Below, one piece after another: positions 50,232 through 63,020 of a stretch of 64,000 nucleotides of DNA (positions within the stretch are counted from its first letter, which is position 1; each line of letters opens with the position of its first letter). The position numbers and the translations under genes were made by a program. Source of the DNA: Corylus avellana (taxonomy: Eukaryota > Streptophyta > Magnoliopsida > Fagales > Betulaceae); the NCBI RefSeq assembly GCF_901000735.1, contig NC_081543.1:37754590-37818589 (forward strand). Direction: 5' to 3'. The notes below the pieces were generated by a model. The model was given only the letters and a program-made list of their open reading frames with translations, made no database searches and had not been told where the DNA came from.

Positions 50232-53200
50232 ATGAGCGTTGTGCCAAAGGAGGCAATTGAGGTCGTTGCACAGAGCATTGGAATCACCAATTTGTCCTCA
50301 GATGTTGTTCTCGTTCTTGCTCCTGACGTCGAGTACCGGGTCCGGGAGATCATGCAGGTATGCCATTTGATGCTGGTGCTCCTAAATTTGTGCTCAATTT
50401 TGGTACAACTGTGAGTGTTATAGTGTGTAGCATGGTGGTACTGGTTGGACATTGAAGTAGTCAGAAATTGCAAGAGCTAGTAGTTCATTTGCTGGTTCTT
50501 GAATTAGTTGGAGAGCTGAGGAAACCCAGGTGTTAAAACTTTAGTTTGTTTAATGCTAACTCCAATTTCTAACACCCTATTGCATTTTACACACACAAAC
50601 ACAAACACAAATGTGTACACATGTTGAATTGATTAGTACATAAGAATGGTAAAAGTGAAAGTGAGCAATTGAAGCGCATTCTATCATTGAAGATGGAAGT
50701 AGAGTGGTTGAGATGGTTTGACAGTTCAGATAGCAAGAATTGAGGTTCTAGTTATGCTTTCTATGCTTTGACCCGCAAGTTAGGTGTTTTCTTATGTATA
50801 CTTTTTGTGTACTTGGAGCGTCTTACGCTTTTAGTGATATCTAAACAAAAAAAAGTTATGCTTTCTATTCTTTGTAATTGGGGAGACTTTATTGGTAATG
50901 TAGCTTACATAATGTATGTGGGTAATGGAGTACAATGGAGGGGTTTTGAGACTTCAAAGGAAACTGAAAACGCTTATGTTTTCTGAAAATGCAGGAGGCA
51001 ATTAAATGCATGCGCCACTCGAGGCGGACTAGTCTGACATCTGATGATGTGGATAATGCGCTTAAGTTAAGAAATGTGGAGGTAAGTAGTATTATTATTC
51101 AGCTGACATTTCTTTTGCTGTATCTGTTTTTGGTTCTCGTCTTGTCTCTTTTTATCCTCTTAGAACATTTAAAATGTGGTTCCTAAATAATTTAATCTTT
51201 TGTTGCTCAGTTATATTTTATATATCCCCATTAATTTGTGGTACCTGAGCTAGGGCTGGGCCATTTTGTAGAGGTGATTTTACTTATGTGGCCGCCATAG
51301 AGGTGATCTTGCTGACACTTGAGTGATCTATTGAACATGGGGAATATTTTGAATTTTAGATGTTAATTTCTGTTTTCGAGTCTCTCTTATATACACCCCC
51401 CCATGTACTGCGGTTGCTTTTCTAATGAAATTCATTACTTATCAAAAAAATCTATTGAACATGTGCACATCCTCTCTGGCTGCCATGTGGTATACAAAAT
51501 TAATCACCAAAAAAGGGAATGCTCTAGTTAATTTCAAAGAGTTTTATCAGTAAGTTGCCACTTAGGTTTCCATTTTTCTTACTTATGTCTTTTCTACCTG
51601 CTTCAGCCAATATATGGCTTTACATCTGGAGATTCCTTGAGGTTCAAAAGGGCTGCTGGACACAAGGATTTATTCTACATTGATGACAAGGATGTGGAAT
51701 TTAAAAACGTAAGAACATTCTTACAAATAACATTAACTCTACTGTTATAACTACAGTATTTAAATTACTTCTTAAGATCTCATAACTTTCCTGATTTATA
51801 CAGGTGATTGAAGCACCTTTGACTGAAGCACCACTTGATACATCAGTTACTGCTCACTGGCTGGCAATTGAAGGTGTTCAACCTGCAGTTCCAGAAAATG
51901 CTCCAGTTGAAGGTATCTAGCTAAAATTAGGTGCAATATAATTGATGTAATGAGGGATCTATTCTGTAATAACTCACTCCTACATTGGGAAGATAAATAG
52001 CCTATTTAGAGTGGGTGGATTATAAAAGGCACTCATGGGTGCTAAGTCCCACATTGAATCTTTACTAGGTGACACTAAGCTTTAAAAGTGATTATAAGGA
52101 GCTCTAAATTGTTTAGTCATTTTGGAGTAATAGCCCAAATGTGGCTAGTACTTTCCCTAGGTCGGTATCAGAGCAACCTAATAACGCCATGTGGTACTGG
52201 AACATTGCATGATTAGGTGTAACACTTTGACCTAAATGATATGATATTATCCACTTTGGGTCAAGCATGCACAATTTTATTATTGGATTTACTCCAAAAG
52301 GCCTCATACCATTTAGAGAGAGTATGCTTTATATAAGCACATCCCCTTTCTCACACTCAGGTAATGTGAAACGTTACAATCACCCTCTTGAAATCCAGCG
52401 TTCTTGCTAGCGACCCTCATGGGCTTGTGCATGCTCCCCCATCTTAGGCTGGGCTTCGGCTCTGATACCATTTGTAACACCCTGCCTTAAATGATATGAT
52501 ATTGTCTGCTTTGAGCCAAGCCCGCACGCTTTTATTATTGGGTTTACCCCAAAATGCCTCATACCGTTTAGAGAGAGCATGCTCTATATAATCACATTCT
52601 CTTTTTTACACCCAAACAATGTGGGACGTCACACTAAGCCCTAACGAGGACACCATGGATTTAAGGGGGGAGATTGTAATGCCCTAGTCCCACATTGGGA
52701 ATGAATAGGTCACATAGAGTGGGTGTATTATAAAAGGCACTCATGGGTTCTAAGTCCCACTTTAGTTCCTTACTAGGCGAGATTGAGCTTTATAAGTGAT
52801 TCTAGAGAGCTTCAAATTGACTATTTCTTTTGGAGTAATAGTGCATATGTGGTTAACGCTTCCCCGGTTTGTTACATGTTCTCTACTAGATTGGTGTTGT
52901 GTAACTGTAAAATCTCCTAGTCAATATCATGCTGAGATAGGCATACACAGTTAGTGAAATGAACATCTCATGTTCTATCATATTAATCCTGCTAATCACG
53001 TGTTCTGCTTGTATGTCTAGTAACTTCTGATTGGAAAGCATTTGCTACCAAGAACATTTCTCTTTGATGATTCCACATGTTGTAATTCCTAGTTCATTAT
53101 AAGCTCTAGTCTTATGGTGCGGTTTAATTAGTCTAATATGTTTTGTTTAAAAGTCTGATTTCCCCATCCTTGGTGCTTTTACATTGACATTATGTTTATT

Positions 53201-56200
53201 TGGTGTAGCACTTGCCATGCCATCTGATGGCAAAAAATCTGAGTACACAGAAGATAGACTTCTCATTGACATTAAATTACCTGTTAAGCATTTTCTGTCA
53301 AGGGAGCTTCAGGTATATTCCATATCTCTTACTACATGCATATCTTCATTGTATTTCCATTCATGGAACATTCTTATGCGAAGATTCTTTTGCTATTGCC
53401 TCTACAGCTATACTATGAAAAAATCATAGAGTTGACTCGGAATAAGTCTGGTTCCGTCCTCTTCAAACAAGCATTAGTGAGCTTGGCAACAGATTCAGGA
53501 CTGCATCCCTTAGTTCCTTATTTCACATACTTCATCGCTGATGAGGTGATCTTGCAGCTATATCTTTCTTATTGTCTATTCTTAGCTTACTTTTGGTTGA
53601 GATCGCTTTTTTCTTGCTCATTTTGAACTGGTGTTTTCCCAAATTCATCCCAGGTTACACGTAATTTAAATAATTTCCCTCTTCTGTTTGCTTGGATGCG
53701 CGTTGTTCGAAGCCTTCTTCAAAATCCACACATTCATATCGAACCTTATGTAAGTATGTCACTTTATTGGCACAACTGTTAATTCACGTACATGTATAAC
53801 CATCACAAGCTTTGATGCTGAACTATCAGTCCTCAACATAACTATCAGAAGGATTTAGTAGTCATTTGTGTCTCATTTTAAATATGATCTAAAGCTGAGG
53901 GCTTACCATGAGAAATTTTTAACAAAGAGATAGGAAATCTCATAATGTTCTAGTTGGATGATGATACCAAACGATTTAGTAGACCTTTGATCTTGAATGC
54001 ACAACCGGGTATAAAAAATGCGATGGAAAGGAATTTCTTAATGGTTGATATTTAATGAATTATCACATTGTTGGGCCTTGTTAGGTCCTAAGCCATGGGC
54101 TTGGCAGTGGTGCTGCAATTTAACACTGCTGGTTTTGGAGAAGACCTAATCTGATAATACAAAGCTTTATTTGCTGTCTATCTAATATCAAGGGTTTATT
54201 TGCTGTCTATCTAAATATCATGTTAATTTAATTCAGCTACACCAGTTGATGCCATCTGTTATGACATGCCTTGTTGCGAAAAGATTAGGGAATAGATCTT
54301 CTGACAACCATTGGGAGCTTAGGAACTTCACAGCAAACCTGGTTGCTTCAATATGCAAAAGGTGATTATTTTCTTTCTGTTTTATATTGATAATATAAAG
54401 CTTGCTGGGAGATTTGCTTGACTGAGAATGTCGGCATTCCAGCTTCAATGATACATCTTACAACACAATTGTAGAAACGCACAATGAATTCCTACTATTT
54501 TCTGCATTCGGTTGTTTGGAAGTTACTCGGCGTGTTAGTTGAAATTTCACCATATAATTTGCTCTCTGCATAAAGTCATGTCCATGATGCCTTATAGTGT
54601 GATACATGTACTTTTGCAAACTGTAGAATATAAGCGAGGGCAACTTTTTGTCTTTGAATTAAAAGCTGTCTTTAAGCTAACCTAGCCTCCTCTGTCCTTG
54701 GGATCTAGAATTATGAGTTCATTCTGAAACTGCAATGACTGCTCATTTTGCCTTTTAGTTTTAGTTTGCTTCACGTGTAAGTTATATTTGAAGAGATAAG
54801 AGTACTGGAAGATACGGAACATTTTTAATTTGTCTTCTCATTTGAGATAGTAATTTACATTCCTTATGTGTAAACCTTTTTCAGATATGGGCATGTTTAT
54901 CACAATCTTCAGCCACGTATCACAAGGACTCTGCTCCATGCGTTCTTAGACCCAACCAAAGCGTTGTCTCAACATTTTGGTGCAATTCAGGGACTAGCAG
55001 CCCTTGGACCCAATGTGGTAACCTCATATCGTAACCTCATATCTCTGCTTTTTTATGGAAAAAGGAGGTGCTAAATGTTTTGTGGGATAAAGTTGCAGTT
55101 TTTGAAATTGGAAATATTGTATAGTTCTTTCAAATCACTCTTTAACTCAAGAAGAGGCAGTTTATAATAACTTTTTTACTTTTTGAGGTATTTTACTTTA
55201 TCCCGTGCTCCCTCTTCCACACTGAACCACGCAAAGCATGTTATGCAATAAATTGCAGTTATTGTTGTCATTATTGTGCATTTCTTAGATTCTTGTGTTT
55301 TGCTTTGTAAAATCATCTGTTATGCTGATTTTGTGAAATTTGTACTTTTAAACTCTGAGCAGGTTCGTCTGCTTATATTACCAAATCTTGAGCCATATTT
55401 GCAACTGCTGGCGCCAGAAATGCTACTTGAGAAGCAAAAGAACGAGATGAAGAGACTTGAAGCTTGGCGTGTTTATGGGGCCTTGCTGGTGATTTCATAT
55501 TTCAATATTATACTGATTTTTTCCTTTAACTGATGGATTTTTTTATTCGACTTGGATGTGCTATGGAACTAACAAAGCCATCAACCTTCTAGTTTGCGGC
55601 TGGCCAATGCATATACGATCAGCTCAAGATGTTCCGCAGTTTGCTCTTTCCACCAACTCGTGCCATCTGGAAGATCAATAAAAAAGTTGCAATTACCATG
55701 CGAAGTATGACTCGTCTCATCAACATTTAGTGTGCAATAGATACATACATAATGCATATTTGTGTGTTCTGCAAAGAACATCCCTATATTGTGAGTTTAA
55801 AACTGTTTGGATGACGGAAGGCTAGCTTTAAGGGCATATTGCAAAGAAATTTCTTAGATTGACTTCAATGGAAAGTTGAATGGATTGTGGTCGAGTGTTC
55901 TAAACATTTTTCTTTTAATTTTTTTTAATTATAAGTTACTCATGCACTCCATGGGACTTGAACCCAAGACCTCACCCACTACACCATACTTATGGGGGTT
56001 CAAAGCAAGCACATAAGCTGCATGAGTCATTCAAGACCAACCCTTAGGGTTGGTGGTAACTTCAATGAAGAGAGAATTCTACTGGCCAAAGAATGAATTT
56101 TAATGGTTGGTTTTAAATATCATTGAGAGGGGATCATATGCAAAATGGGTACTCAAACAGCCTGAATGTCATAAGGTCAAGTCTTAGGGTGTCTTTTGGA

Positions 56201-57065
56201 AGAAATTTTAATGGCCGGTATAAGCTTTTAGTAATTGGTTTTTTTATGTTCCTTCCTGCAGATGATTAAGAGGGGAAAAAATGGGGTTACCTATGTTGTT
56301 TTGAAAGGAAATGCGGAATTGTTAATAGTGTTGTAAATTTAATTCATTACATTGCATATATTCTCATGAATGGAACTTCTTAGAAGTGTCTCGGTTGTGC
56401 GCATGTGTTTCTTGCTTGAATCTTTAAGTTGGAATATAATTAAATAATAGTTTGACATACAGATTGATTGGAAGCCTGTGTATTTCAAATCTTCTTTGAG
56501 ATGTAACCACATCAATTATTTGCATGACTTGTTTTTAGATACACGTCACGTCTTTTAACTGAAAGTTTTCACCCCTAGCCAAAAGGAGGGGGAAAAACCT
56601 CATATTACTCCTTGGAGTTAGGATTGTTTACCTGATTTTTACGATAATGCTCTACCTCTACCTGATCCTCTTTATCCACTCTGCTTTCTTATCAATCTAG
56701 AGAAACGCAAGGCAAGCACGGACAACTTGATGCAGCAACCGCCACACAAAAAAATGGCAACAGAGGGCACAATGGGTGTTATACCAATGAACTCCATGCA
56801 AACTGACAGGCAAGGGGCTACAGGTGGGTATTCAACTGCTGTAGGGGGTTCCAATGTTGGTTTGTCATCAATGTCCCGGCAGTTACCAACTGAAAACATG
56901 TCTGGAAGGGAGGTTGGTGGTAGAGTAGTAAAAGCGTCCAGTGTTCTCTCTCAGGCGTGGAAGGAGGACATGGATGCAGGACGTTTGTTGGCATCTTTGT
57001 TTGAATTTTTCGGTGAAAGTTTGTACTCCTTTACCCCAAAACCTGAGCTGTCCTTCTTCTTGTGA
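50232..57065 (+). CDS. TAF6: TAF6, TFIID subunit 6
   Basis: TAF6 pairs with TAF9 through a histone fold inside TFIID (and SAGA) and is needed for RNA polymerase II initiation. Twelve exons join to 540 residues: 50232-50357, 50995-51081, 51607-51708, 51804-51912, 53209-53312, 53408-53545, 53654-53749, 54237-54361, 54885-55017, 55363-55488, 55593-55704 and 56701-57065. Residues 1-70 form the histone fold ([20 protein letters not shown], then [19 protein letters not shown]). Next come PIYGFTSGD and the HEAT-like C-terminal domain, seen in [43 protein letters not shown] and [13 protein letters not shown]. The tail is low-complexity with a KKRKAS basic patch. All introns are GT-AG. The intron after exon 4 is enlarged by nested TRIM elements. 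Confidence 0.95.
51965..52876 (+). mobile_element. TRIM-type retrotransposon, plus strand, in TAF6 intron 4
   Basis: The left LTR (about 51965-52163, 3' end damaged) and right LTR (52675-52876, tgtaatgccctag to tttgttaca) share many phrases, for example ttataaaaggcactcatggg. A primer-binding site cggtatcagagc (initiator Met tRNA type) follows the left LTR. A polypurine tract ttaaggggggaga precedes the right one. The flanks tattc and tgttc agree at 4 of 5 positions. There is no coding sequence. A second element is inserted inside. Confidence 0.88.
52218..52633 (-). mobile_element. second TRIM-type element, minus strand, nested inside the first
   Basis: Two direct LTR copies, 52218-52378 and 52473-52633, share text such as aaatgatatgatatt and tttagagagag. 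Both have TG...CA ends on the plus strand. Between them, ctctgatacca at 52460-52470 is the reverse complement of a Met-tRNA primer-binding site and abuts the second copy, so the element runs on the minus strand. It lies between the primer site and polypurine tract of the surrounding TRIM. Confidence 0.82.
55914..56030 (-). mobile_element. possible SINE in the last TAF6 intron
   Basis: On the minus strand, tggtgtagtggg is followed by the B-box-like ggttcaagtcc (plus strand 55954-55964) and then an A-rich tail. The A to B spacing is shorter than in tRNA genes, so the call is weak. Confidence 0.4.
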
Positions 57066-58155
57066 TTAATTCAATATCAACAGGAGAGTAATCATTCTCT
57101 AGAATGTGTAAATTATCTGTTAAATTCCCGTTTTAACAGGAGGGTATAGATACTGAGCGAACATGTAAACTCTCTGTTCATAAATGTCTGTTAGTCCAAA
57201 ATTGGAAGTTGCTCGCCAACTTTTTAGGAATCTCTCTTCTATGATAATTTGTTTGCAATAATATGATTCTTTACAGCTGTGTTCGAGTTTGTTTTGAGGT
57301 ATACGCAACTCACCTCCAAGAAGTGATAATTCGTATTTGTGTCTGGCTTGGGTTTTATCGGGCATAGGTATTATTAGATTATATAAATCAATTATAACTC
57401 GATCTATTTTATTAAACAGGCCAGATTCATTAATCTTAACTTACTAATTTCGTGTTGGATTTGTGAATTTTTTTAAAAATTATCAGTCCTGAATATTGCG
57501 TGTTGTGTTTGGATGGACAAACTTTAACCCGACAAATTTAATTAAACATATCAAATTCTTAAACTCTAACTTGCTAATTTTAAGTTAGGTTTGTGTTGAT
57601 TTGCAAGTTGATCTATTTTATTAAATAGGGTAGACTCATTAATCTGAACTCTCTAAAGGAAGGGCAAAGCCTATGTCATGTCTATTTACATGACGCTGGT
57701 AAGGTTGCCACATCAGCAAATAGGACCCGTGGCACCCTTAGCTTGTGTCCTTTCTGCACTCAAGCTAAACCCGGGATTTGTATATTTTGTTTCTTGAAGC
57801 CTGTAGGTATTCTACTGGGTATTGTTGGGCGTTTGTGACCATTTGACAGTTGAATGGCGCAATTAGTAATATGCGTTTTGTTCCTTGCACATGCTTCAGC
57901 GGACTTGCTGTTCAACATATGAATTTGATACAACAGAAAAGATTTTGGGGATCTAACAGATTGTACAAACATAGGCTTTAGTTAGAAGAGGATAATAGAA
58001 AGCATGATAAAGAATGAGAGTACCTCCAATTATCTTACCTACGTACATAAAAACCGAGCAACCCCTAAAACAAAATGATGTTCTCATACATTTAGCTTCG
58101 AGATCATTACAGAGCCAATTAGCACAAGTAGTTGAAAAAACGAAGCAAGAAGGCA
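57066..58155. other. convergent 3' flanks of TAF6 and FtsZ1
   Basis: The two genes converge. From about 57330 to 57660 lies the same dispersed repeat as at 6060-6420 (ttattaaacaggccagattc, tttcgtgttgg). The remainder is presumably 3' UTR of both genes. No further gene was seen. Confidence 0.6.
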
Positions 58156-61100
58156 TTAAAAGAAGAGCTTTCGCAGAGCCGGTCTTGCTGGTGCAGTTGA
58201 AGGTGAGGTTGTGGACTTGAGGGGAAAGGGCATTCCCTTACCTTCTTGGCCCGCTGCAACTTTGTCAATCAGCTTTGCTGCCTTGGGATCTGTTAATAGT
58301 ATCTTCTGAAATGACTGCGAGAAGCCTGTAGCAATGATGGTAACATGAATCTCTCCGTTGTAGCGGTCATCCACGACAGCTCCAAATATGATGTTAGCAG
58401 AAGGATCTGCTAAACTTGTAACAACCTGAAAAGGGTTTATTACATAAGCAGATATTAGTATGCTGAATCCCGAAAACAGAGAGATGAAAAATCCCAGCAC
58501 TGGATGCAGTAATTATAAACTCAGCTTGCTGATTTCTGGGGAATGTCAGGCATGCATCAATGTGAGAACATGCACTAGGAATAATTCAATATTGTTCATC
58601 AATTTAAATACAAGGGAAAATTACAGATTACCCTCCCAAAGTTGTCACCGATTTGCAATTTCGCCTCCAAAGTTTCAATTTTTGCAATCCACCCCCTTAA
58701 AGTTTCAATTTTTTTCAATTCAGCCATTCCGTCAGTCAAAGCCGCTTTGACTGACGGAACGGTGATCACGTGCAAGTCACGTGATCGCTGTTGGTTGTTT
58801 TTTTCCCAAAATGCCCCCATCCCTACCTTCTCTTCTCCGCCTACCTCATCTTCTCCATGCCAAACCGATCGATCTGCTATTGGTCAGCAAGAAACGAGAA
58901 AGAGTGAGAAGGGTCTTGCAGGAAGAGGCAAAGCAAGTCTTGGGAAGAAGGCGTTTTTGTTTCTATGTTCCCCTGTTCATTTGAACGAATGATTCTTGGA
59001 TTCTTCGGCAAAGGTCATTCTCCGGCAACAACAGAAAATATTGATCCCTTTCCGGCAATGACAGAGAAGATTAATTTATCGGAATTGATGGTTGATTTAT
59101 GTTAATAGATGTTAGAATCATATGTTCGATCATTCACATTGTACTGGGTTGTGATAAATTTGAGAATTTTTTTGAATTACGGTTGTTTATGCGTGAAATG
59201 TAAGGACTTCGGTTCTTGGATTTAATTGTTTCAATTGTTTCAATTTGGTAGTTCCATTGTCGTTTCCAAGGTGTTTCGGGATTGAATATGGCCAAAATCC
59301 CAATAGTTTTGTGAGATTTGGGCCATTTGGCCAAGGAAAGATCAATCTTCTTCCTTTTGGAGGCAACAGCGAGGGAGAGGGGCAACAACAGTGTGGAGGA
59401 AACCCGTGACATAAATTATTAAGAAACCAGATGGGTATGCTTCAAATCTTAAGAAAAACAATACCTGATGGAAAAGCAGACAGATTCCGAAAATATTGGA
59501 TGAATTTGTGAAGGAAATGATACACTAACAAAATTTGAAGACAGTAGCAACGAAAGTGGCGCAGAGATTGAGAGAATCTACTGTTGAATCTCTAAAGAGC
59601 TTGCAGTGCACCAGAACATGGAGGGAGAAGCATGGGAGATTTGTAATGGAAGAGATTCGGAGGTGGTTGACTGCAGAATGTGAAAAATAATATTCAGGGG
59701 GCATTTTCGGTACTAAAACGCCTTAAGTGATCACGTGCGTCGCACGTGATCACTGTTCTGTCAGTCAAAGCGGTTTTGACTGACAGAATGGTTGAATTGA
59801 AAAAAATTGAAACTTTAAGGGGGTGGATTGCAAAAATTGAAACTTTAGAGGCGAAATTGCAAATCGGTGACAACTTTGGGGGGGTAAACTGTAATTTTCC
59901 CTAAATACAAAATGAATTCGACCGTGTGCCTTCTTTGACTAGAGTATAGAATAATAAAAACCAATATCTCAAGTACCTGAGACACTCTATTCACTTCCTG
60001 CAGGGTTATGTCTTTTCCTCCTGTAATATTGTACACTACCCCTGTAGCTGATTGAATTGAGGATCCAATCAAGGGAGCTAAAGTGGCTTGTTCAGCTGCT
60101 TCTTCTGCACGGTTTTTGCTGGAGGAAACCCCTACTCCAAGCATTGCAGTTCCAGAGTCTTTCATGACTGCCTTTACATCTGCAAAATCCACATTTACCA
60201 GTCCAGGAATCTGCAAAAGTTTCAATCTTCAAATTATCTAGGATAAGCAGAATGATAATGTTTAGGAAGGGGAAAAGAAGCAGATATGGCTACGTTAAAA
60301 TAATAAGGAATAGTTAGGGCATTGTGTGCGTGTGCAATTCACTAATTAATAGATAATCAATAATGCAATCATATTATGCTTAACTGAGGTAGCCAAGGAC
60401 TTCAACTTCTTAAATAAAATGGGCAAGTGATTGAAATGTAGAAATACAGTTGAGTGTTTCACACAACACTCACTGTGATTATGTCTGAAATTCCTTGGAC
60501 TCCTTGACGTAGAACATCATCAGCAAGAAGGAAAGCATCCTGAAGGGGCATCTGCTCATCAGCAATATCCAGCAGACGGTCGTTTGGAATGACTATAAGA
60601 GTGTCAACATTCTTTTGCAACCTTTCAATAGCCTCCAATGCCTGAAGAAAAGTAAATATAATATAACTTGAAACTCCTAAAGCTATAGAAATTGATGTGC
60701 ATCAAAGCTGCTGCCGCAATATCATAAAATTCCAGCTTAGTTCTGTGTCTAGTCTCTACACTACCATTAACATATATTTTACAGATGAGCTAAGCAACTC
60801 ATCTATAGTGCACATTAATAATGATAAGCACTACAACAGGGTTATGTTTTTTGTTTTTTTTTTTTTTTTTTAAGAACATGAACATCTTAAGACATCACAT
60901 AATCCCAAACCTGGCCAAAGTGGATGGAAGGAGCTCAATTACTGAAGCACTTTCAATAAACATCTGTTCATGTAAAAGTAACTTTTTGGCAATTACAATT
61001 TACAAATTATAAAGTACAGCTTAAAAAAGAGTTGGATACATTACACATCTGTCAAGGAGTCCAACCTTTTGGCAATCCTTTGAATATTGATTTTGTCTAT

Positions 61101-62703
61101 CCAAAGCAAATAGAGAAAAGTTTGAAGTCATAAATATATTTCTAGCTCCAAAACAGGTTATGGGAGAACAAATGCAAGGGAAATTCTCTTAGACCGAAGA
61201 GTCTGAACATGTGTCCAAAAGGAAAGAAAACGTATGACATCTGTTTCCATTCAATTCAAGATATGTGGATGATGCCTCAATTAAAGCACTTCTCAACATT
61301 TGGTTAGGAAGTTTTGGATTTAATATATTAGCGAACAACAGATAAGTTATTCAAAAATTCCAAATAAAGACCAAAAGGACACCTGCCTGTACAGATCTCT
61401 TACGTCCTTCAAAGCTGAAAGGATAGGTAACGACACCAACGGTCAAATACCCTGCCTCTTTGGATATCTGGGCAACAACTGGGGCAGCACCAGACCCTGT
61501 TCCTCCACCCATACCAGCAGTTATAAACACAAGATCTGACCCCTTAAGAGCATTTGCAATGGCTTCTTTAGACTCCTCCGCAGCTTGTTCCCCCAAAAGT
61601 GGATTCCCACCCGTACCTGCAGCTCTATCAAATAATTCAATCAATAGACACAATACTACCACCATAAAGTAAATAAGTCCACAATGGAAATTATGCAAAG
61701 TGCAAACATGAGTGTGAGTGGGCTGAGAACACCAGACCACTGGCCTTGGTTGTGTGGTCAATGCCTAAAGATTCAAAATAGTTAATTAAACATATCAATG
61801 AGAACACCAGACCTAGTCCACGAGTCAAAAGTTCTCCAATTTGAAGTGGGTTCTCGGCAGCAGAGTGTAATAGTGCTTGTGAATCTGTGTTTATCGCATA
61901 GAAATCAACTCCCTGAAATGTCAAAATTGTAAAACATCAAGATCAATAATGACTTATTTTCCAGTTTAACACTATCCCATGTATACTTCAAACAACACAA
62001 GGCCTCAAGAATCCAATTCGGAAGTTATGCACCAAAAATTTGAATAAAAAAGGTGAAAGCACTGAACAAAATCAACAAATGCATGTGCATATCAAGCAAT
62101 GGAAATGTTTTACAACTGTGTTAGCCGGTAACGAAGCAAACACGCAACAAACACACAACACAAGAAACCACCATCGAGACCATCAAAAGTGAATCTTCAT
62201 GCGGATTACAAGCATAATTAACAGAAACGCAAATGGTCACAGCTTATAATGTAACCAGACCAGCGGAAAATGACCAATATATATACTTACAGGAATAAAT
62301 GAAAACTCGAAAAAAGGGCATAATTGAAGTAAAACCACAAATGGGCATCAAACAAAATACTCAAAACACAGTCAGAACCAAAATGAGGGACACAGAGAGA
62401 GAGTTGGAATATCGGAGTTTGGCCTAGGCCCAAAAAATGTAAACGAAAACCCACGTGTAAACCGCTACCAATCATGCGATTAACGGCATTGTTGCCACCA
62501 CCACCGACGCCAACCACCTTAATCTTGGCCGATTCCATTGGGGCAAAGGAGCAGCTGACAACCCCAAAACGGTGTTGTTTCCGGAAAGTACATCTTCTTT
62601 GAGAAAGGCATTCTCTAAAAGGGAATGTCTTTTGGTGAAATGGGGTGTGAATTGAAGAGGTTGAGATCAGCTCGTTTGCGTTTGTGAGCTGAAGAATTGC
62701 CAT
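58156..62703 (-). CDS. FTSZ1: FtsZ1, plastid division tubulin homolog
   Basis: FtsZ1 co-assembles with FtsZ2 into the stromal Z ring that divides chloroplasts. Six exons, 62703-62455, 61912-61813, 61616-61387, 60641-60474, 60210-59977 and 58425-58156, join to 416 residues. The ATG at 62703 is chosen because the codon two positions upstream is GTG, not ATG. Residues 1 to about 55 form a basic, Ser/Arg-rich transit peptide. The GTP-binding region begins [18 protein letters not shown]. The tubulin signature GGGTGSG lies at 153-159, and the catalytic T7 motif N255-x-D257-x-x-D260 at NVDFAD. The C-terminus ends RKLFF and lacks the FtsZ2 core peptide that binds ARC6, which marks FtsZ1. The third intron needs a GC donor (CAG-gcaggt, 61386-61385). 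The last intron holds a 1.29-kb Mutator-like element. A telo-box (aaaccctaa on the minus strand, near 62743-62751) sits in the leader. Confidence 0.96.
58614..59901. mobile_element. Mutator-like element, 1288 bp, 9-bp TSD, in FtsZ1 intron 5
   Basis: Long terminal inverted repeats (58614-58790 and 59727-59901) start gggaaaattacag on both sides and are about 95 percent identical by eye. A perfect 9-bp duplication taaatacaa flanks it at 58605-58613 and 59902-59910. Each TIR contains a near-terminal palindrome: ccgtcagtcaaagc around one base in the left arm, and gatcacgtgcg around one base in the right arm. The 0.9-kb interior has no transposase and no clear protein. It could hold a captured host fragment (Pack-MULE), which I cannot test here. 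Confidence 0.93.
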
Positions 62704-62974
62704 TGCCACAGGAAGTGAGAGACAGAGAGAAAGAAATGGGTTTTAGGGTTTTAGGAAAATGAACTAATAGAAACTTCAAAACAAAAACAAAAACAAAACC
62801 GTTTCAGTTTTCACTCTCTTGGTGGATTCGGATATGTGGGAGTGGCACGTCACGAAGATTGGATGGGCCCCGCCCCCGTGTGCTGAACCTATGTTTTCTG
62901 TTTTGTTTTAAGAAAAAAAAAAAAAAAAAGTAATAAACAGGCTGGTTTCCTGAGTAAACACCGCAAAAATATCG

Positions 62975-62978
<4 letters not shown>

Positions 62979-63017
<39 letters not shown>
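62979..63017. repeat. (TA)n microsatellite
   Basis: About 19 uninterrupted TA units. Confidence 0.95.

Positions 63018-63020
<3 letters not shown>

Noticed and set aside
55951..55990. tRNA gene on the minus strand in the TAF6 intron
   Set aside because: The A-box and B-box are too close and no acceptor stem pairs; at best it is a SINE remnant.
58642..58992. Open frame of 116 residues in the FtsZ1 intron
   Set aside because: It starts inside the inverted repeat of the Mutator-like element and has no recognisable domain.
62709..62709. FtsZ1 start two codons upstream
   Set aside because: The codon there is GTG. The first ATG in frame is at 62703, giving [12 protein letters not shown].
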